NCBI GenBank assembly: GCA_900770215.1
Contig: CAAGJW010000079.1
Location: 1 to 17,680, forward strand
DNA length: 17,680 nucleotides
Reading direction: 5' to 3'
Source of the DNA: Bacteroidales bacterium
GTDB lineage: Bacteria > Bacteroidota > Bacteroidia > Bacteroidales > Muribaculaceae
The notes beneath the pieces were generated by a model that did no database searches, was not told the DNA's origin, and saw nothing but the letters and a program-made list of their open reading frames with translations. The number at the start of each line of letters is the position of its first letter. The stretch's first letter is position 1. Shown in pieces: positions 14,983 through 17,680 of the stretch. A program made the translations under genes and the position numbers.

Positions 14983-16512
14983 CTATTTCAATAGTTTGCT
15001 CACTTGTGTCGTGCCATCGGTGTAGGTGGTCACTACGATGTTAACGCCCTCGACCGGCTCGGTGCGATGCTGACCGGCAAGGTTGAAATATCTTGTGTAG
15101 GCAATCTTCTTGGCAGCCTGTGGCTCATCGACCGAAGTCACCACATCGCCACTCGGGGTGTACTGTGCAATGGCCAGCGGAACGAGTGCACGAGCTGCAA
15201 ATGCTTCCCAGCTCTTCATAGGGCTCCATGGGAAAAGATAGGTGAACAGCTCCTGCTCCTTGGTTGCATCATTCTCGTAGGTGAGGTTTTCTTGTGCCCA
15301 GTCCTCAATGCAGGCGATGGCTTTGCTTGTAGTGTAGGTCATCGTGGGCTGGAATTGCTCGGCCGTTTTCAGCTCATTGAGCTGCTTATCGTAGGTGCCA
15401 TCGTCGAGAAAATTGAGATCATCATGATAAAAAGTGCCGCCACGCAGGCCCCGGCTGTTGACCACCGAGCCATCGGGCTTCACACGCTTGGCCGGTAGAG
15501 TGATTATCTTGTTGTCGTGGAAAACCACATATTTCATCTTCAGCACCTCGTTGGGACGGGGATGGATGAGAAAGTGAGTTTCATGCGAGCCGAAGTTGGC
15601 AGGCAAGTATGTATTGAGCTCAGTAGTGTAACCGCCATGCAGGCTGGCAGCGGCAGGCATGCCTTCGACCTCGATCACTGGGTTCAGATACATGTATCCG
15701 CCATTGGCATCGGCCATCGAGTTGCAATACTTGCCGCTTATGGTGCTGCCTGGTATCAATTTGCCCACATAGTCGCTGGCATTGTAGCCTGGGGGTAGCA
15801 AGATTGCAATCCAGTTGTACTGCTTGAAATAGGCAGGATTGTCGACAACCAGGCGATTGGCAATCTGCTCCTCGGTAGGCTTCTGCCTTCTTGCAGGGGA
15901 GAGCTCACTCTCGGTGCGTGCTATGAGTAGGCTGTTGCCGTTTAAGGCTGCCGATTGCACCCCTACGAGATTGTCGGTGAGCTCAAAGGAGAACGAACGC
16001 ACATAGTTTTCGGCATAGACAAGGTCTTCAGAGCTTATTTTCTTCTCCCTCACCATTACGGTTGCAACACGATAGCCCCAATTGGAAACAAAATAAAAAT
16101 GATCGGAATTCAGCTTGACCACGCTGCCCGAGCTGCTCCCAGTGTGAATGAATGGATTTCCGTTGCCATCAATTTTTTCGCAATCAGGACCATAGGTGCC
16201 AGAATAAATAAACCCGTTGTTGCCGGTGTCTTCCATTTTCACCATGTTAAGCTCATTGCCTGCATCATCGGCGATCGTGATGCGCGCCCCCGATGGCAAG
16301 TTGAGGCACCCGTTGCCATACTCGAGCGAAGTGGTCTCGTTGAGTTTCACAATTGCGGTAAAACCGTCTTGCGTGGTTGCGAACGTCTTGCTGTCTCCAC
16401 TCACTGGAGACCATTTCAGATCGTTGCTTGTGAAATCAAAAATAGTTTGCCGTGCCAATGCAGGCACACTGCACATTAGCCCTAATATCAGGGAAAAAAA
16501 GATTTTCTTCAT
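14983..16512 (-). CDS. secreted protein of unknown function with C-terminal sorting-type tail
   Basis: 509-residue exported protein; I recognise no catalytic domain. The ATG at 16512 begins a signal peptide (MKKIFFSLILGLMCSVPALA); a GTG one codon upstream is less likely. The N-terminal 150 residues are rich in short beta motifs (TIFDFTSNDLKWSP, ITIADDAGNEL, FIYSGTYG), in the style of a beta-sandwich. A second region (about 225-400) has NWIAILLPPGYNASDYVG and LRGGTFYHDDLNFLDDG, reminiscent of secreted proteins carrying BspA-like or fimbrial-type domains, but not identifiable. The end, YFNLAGQHRTEPVEGVNIVV then TTYTDG and SKLLK, is a type IX secretion-like tail closely matching that of the gene at 5678-7096. 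The gene is single, with a promoter about 120 bp upstream. Confidence 0.75.
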   Translation of the reverse strand: MKKIFFSLILGLMCSVPALARQTIFDFTSNDLKWSPVSGDSKTFATTQDGFTAIVKLNETTSLEYGNGCLNLPSGARITIADDAGNELNMVKMEDTGNNGFIYSGTYGPDCEKIDGNGNPFIHTGSSSGSVVKLNSDHFYFVSNWGYRVATVMVREKKISSEDLVYAENYVRSFSFELTDNLVGVQSAALNGNSLLIARTESELSPARRQKPTEEQIANRLVVDNPAYFKQYNWIAILLPPGYNASDYVGKLIPGSTISGKYCNSMADANGGYMYLNPVIEVEGMPAAASLHGGYTTELNTYLPANFGSHETHFLIHPRPNEVLKMKYVVFHDNKIITLPAKRVKPDGSVVNSRGLRGGTFYHDDLNFLDDGTYDKQLNELKTAEQFQPTMTYTTSKAIACIEDWAQENLTYENDATKEQELFTYLFPWSPMKSWEAFAARALVPLAIAQYTPSGDVVTSVDEPQAAKKIAYTRYFNLAGQHRTEPVEGVNIVVTTYTDGTTQVSKLLK

Positions 16513-16630
16513 CACTGTTGTTTTGCGTTATCTATATAGCTTTTTGTTTTTTTAGAGAAATGGCTCATTTTGAAAGAAGTCCTCAAGAGTTTCCCGTCAT
16601 GTCAAGTCAGTTCTACTATTTTTTCGGGCG

Positions 16631-16662
16631 CAAAGGTAAATGCACGTTTTTAAATATGCAAT
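16631..16662 (-). promoter_or_regulatory. candidate promoter of the secreted-protein gene
   Basis: On the minus strand ATTG (16662-16659) and TACCTTTG (16638-16631) lie 20 nt apart. The -7 box is a full match and the -33 box is TTG rather than TTTG. The predicted leader before the ATG at 16512 is about 110 nt, long enough for regulation, but I see no known riboswitch. Confidence 0.6.
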
Positions 16663-16864
16663 TAGCTGTTTACCGAAGTTGACGAAAAGGACACTATTGT
16701 GGACAATTAGAATATTTTTCCGCTAAAATTAATAGGGAATAATTGGTTTAATACGAGCTAATATAGGATTATGTAGCTGGCATAGGTGTATAAAAGCAGC
16801 ACTCCCCATGTACACATGATGTGGGCATGAGGGTATTGTACAAGGAAATATTTATAAGGAAATA
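16663..16864. other. non-coding spacer downstream of the MarC-family gene
   Basis: A/T-rich, with no supported gene. It contains a direct repeat, AAGGAAATA at 16842-16850 and 16856-16864, right after the MarC stop codon, and a small CACAT/ATGTG palindrome near 16813-16823. No convincing terminator with a T-run was found for the leftward MarC transcript. Confidence 0.4.
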
Positions 16865-17452
16865 CTAAATGAGCAGAACTACGTTGTCGAAGAACAGCTT
16901 CACCGAGATGGCCATCAAGATGATGCCGAAAAACTTGCGAATGAAGTAGATGCCGCTGGCGCCCAGCAGTCGCTGGATAAAGTCGGTAGCCTTGATGACG
17001 ATGTAAACCCAAGCCATGTTAAGCGCAAGAGCAATCATGATGTTGATGTCGGCATACATCGACTTCAGCGAGATGAGCGTGGTGAATGTGCCAGCGCCAG
17101 CCAGCAGTGGGAAGACAAGAGGCACAAGTGTGGCCTCTTTTACAGGGCCGTTGTTTTTAAATATCTCAATGTCGAGTATCATCTCCAGTGCCATAAAAAA
17201 GATGAGAATGGACCCCGCCACAGCAAACGACTGGATATTGCACCCAAACAGTTTCAAAATGAAATTTCCGCCATAGAAGAAACCCACCATCAATCCCCAC
17301 GACAAGAAGGTCGCCTTGTTGGCACTCACGGTCTTGCCTTTGGCCTTGAGTTGTAAAATGATGGGGATGGACCCAATGATATCGATGATACCGATCAATA
17401 CCAGAAAAGTTGATAAAATCTGTTGAAAATCAAGTTTGTCTAATCCCAGCAT
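16865..17452 (-). CDS. MarC-family integral membrane protein
   Basis: 195-residue inner-membrane protein with about six hydrophobic segments, starting with ILSTFLVLIGIIDIIGSIPI. This first segment has the family pattern of an acidic residue and a proline inside the helix. Later helices include ATLVPLVFPLLAGAGTFTTL, the most characteristic stretch of the MarC/YhgN family (P-L-x-x-P-L-[LM]-[AG]-G-[AP]-G), and the C-terminal FFGIILMAISVKLFFDNV. MarC proteins were once linked to multiple antibiotic resistance, but that link was withdrawn and their role is unknown. I chose ATG 17452, preceded by AGAGGA, over an upstream TTG at 17470. It has a canonical promoter at 17502-17533. Confidence 0.88.
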   Translation of the reverse strand: MLGLDKLDFQQILSTFLVLIGIIDIIGSIPIILQLKAKGKTVSANKATFLSWGLMVGFFYGGNFILKLFGCNIQSFAVAGSILIFFMALEMILDIEIFKNNGPVKEATLVPLVFPLLAGAGTFTTLISLKSMYADINIMIALALNMAWVYIVIKATDFIQRLLGASGIYFIRKFFGIILMAISVKLFFDNVVLLI

Positions 17453-17501
17453 ATAGTCCTCTTTTGTCAAAAAAACACAAATAAAAACAATTTCTTGTGT
17501 G

Positions 17502-17533
17502 CAAAATTAGACAAAAAAGCCGAGTAGGCCAAA
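17502..17533 (-). promoter_or_regulatory. canonical promoter of the MarC-family gene
   Basis: On the minus strand TTTG (17533-17530) and TAATTTTG (17509-17502) are separated by exactly 20 nt. This is the same -7 sequence as the relA promoter. The leader to ATG 17452 is about 43 nt. Confidence 0.75.
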
Positions 17534-17631
17534 CTCCTAAATAAAACTAAAATGCGTTTTCAAGTGTCGCATCGTGCGGGAGTTTGTCACTTTGGTCGCG
17601 TAACTGTCTGAAAAAATTTTTTAATAAATTG

Positions 17632-17662
17632 TTGCACAGTTCATTAATTTTTGCTATCTTTG
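17632..17662 (+). promoter_or_regulatory. outward promoter for a gene beyond the right edge
   Basis: TTG (17632-17634) and TATCTTTG (17655-17662) lie 20 nt apart on the plus strand, so transcription would begin around 17669 and run out of the window. Two copies of TGTACGTA (17661-17668 and 17671-17678) overlap the predicted start and could be an operator. Confidence 0.6.
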
Positions 17663-17680
17663 TACGTAATTGTACGTATA

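Overview
The window looks like a chromosomal segment of a gut-type Bacteroidales bacterium (Prevotellaceae or Muribaculaceae-like; the genus cannot be fixed from here). The evidence is Bacteroidetes-type promoters (TTTG or TTG, 20 nt, TAnnTTTG) in front of several genes, secreted proteins ending in type IX secretion-like C-terminal tails, BspA-type leucine-rich repeat (LRR) proteins, DUF4301 and DUF6624 proteins, and a long RelA/SpoT protein with A/T-rich leader regions.

Left part (1-7186): after a partial minus-strand gene at the edge comes a plus-strand cluster of three surface or secreted proteins. These are a 1204-residue BspA/DUF285 LRR protein with a dockerin-like domain and a C-terminal tail, a protein with cohesin-like beta modules and its own C-terminal dockerin-like domain, and a protein with one cohesin-like module, a further beta-rich region and a sorting-type tail. 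A strong terminator closes the cluster at 7140-7186. The modules suggest, without proving it, a cellulosome-like dockerin/cohesin assembly that displays LRR modules. The LRR gene carries near-perfect 78-bp and 156-bp internal DNA repeats.

Middle part (7187-9172): a decayed zone. The N-terminal stub of a TamB-like gene is joined to the C-terminal part of a cupin gene. Convergent to it, across a bidirectional terminator, is a second type of LRR (LRR_5/BspA) gene broken by a frameshift that sits exactly at the end of a perfect 31-bp palindrome.

Right part (9173-17680): mostly intact genes. They are a DUF6624 lipoprotein, convergent with a RelA-type (p)ppGpp synthetase whose hydrolase motif is degenerate; a divergent DUF4301 gene followed closely by a periplasmic thioredoxin-like gene; a minus-strand secreted protein of unknown function with a T9SS-like tail; and a MarC-family membrane protein. 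A promoter at the right edge points out of the window.

No tRNA, rRNA, CRISPR array or complete insertion sequence was seen. The most unusual items are the three-gene modular surface cluster, its repeat expansions, and the palindrome-associated frameshift.
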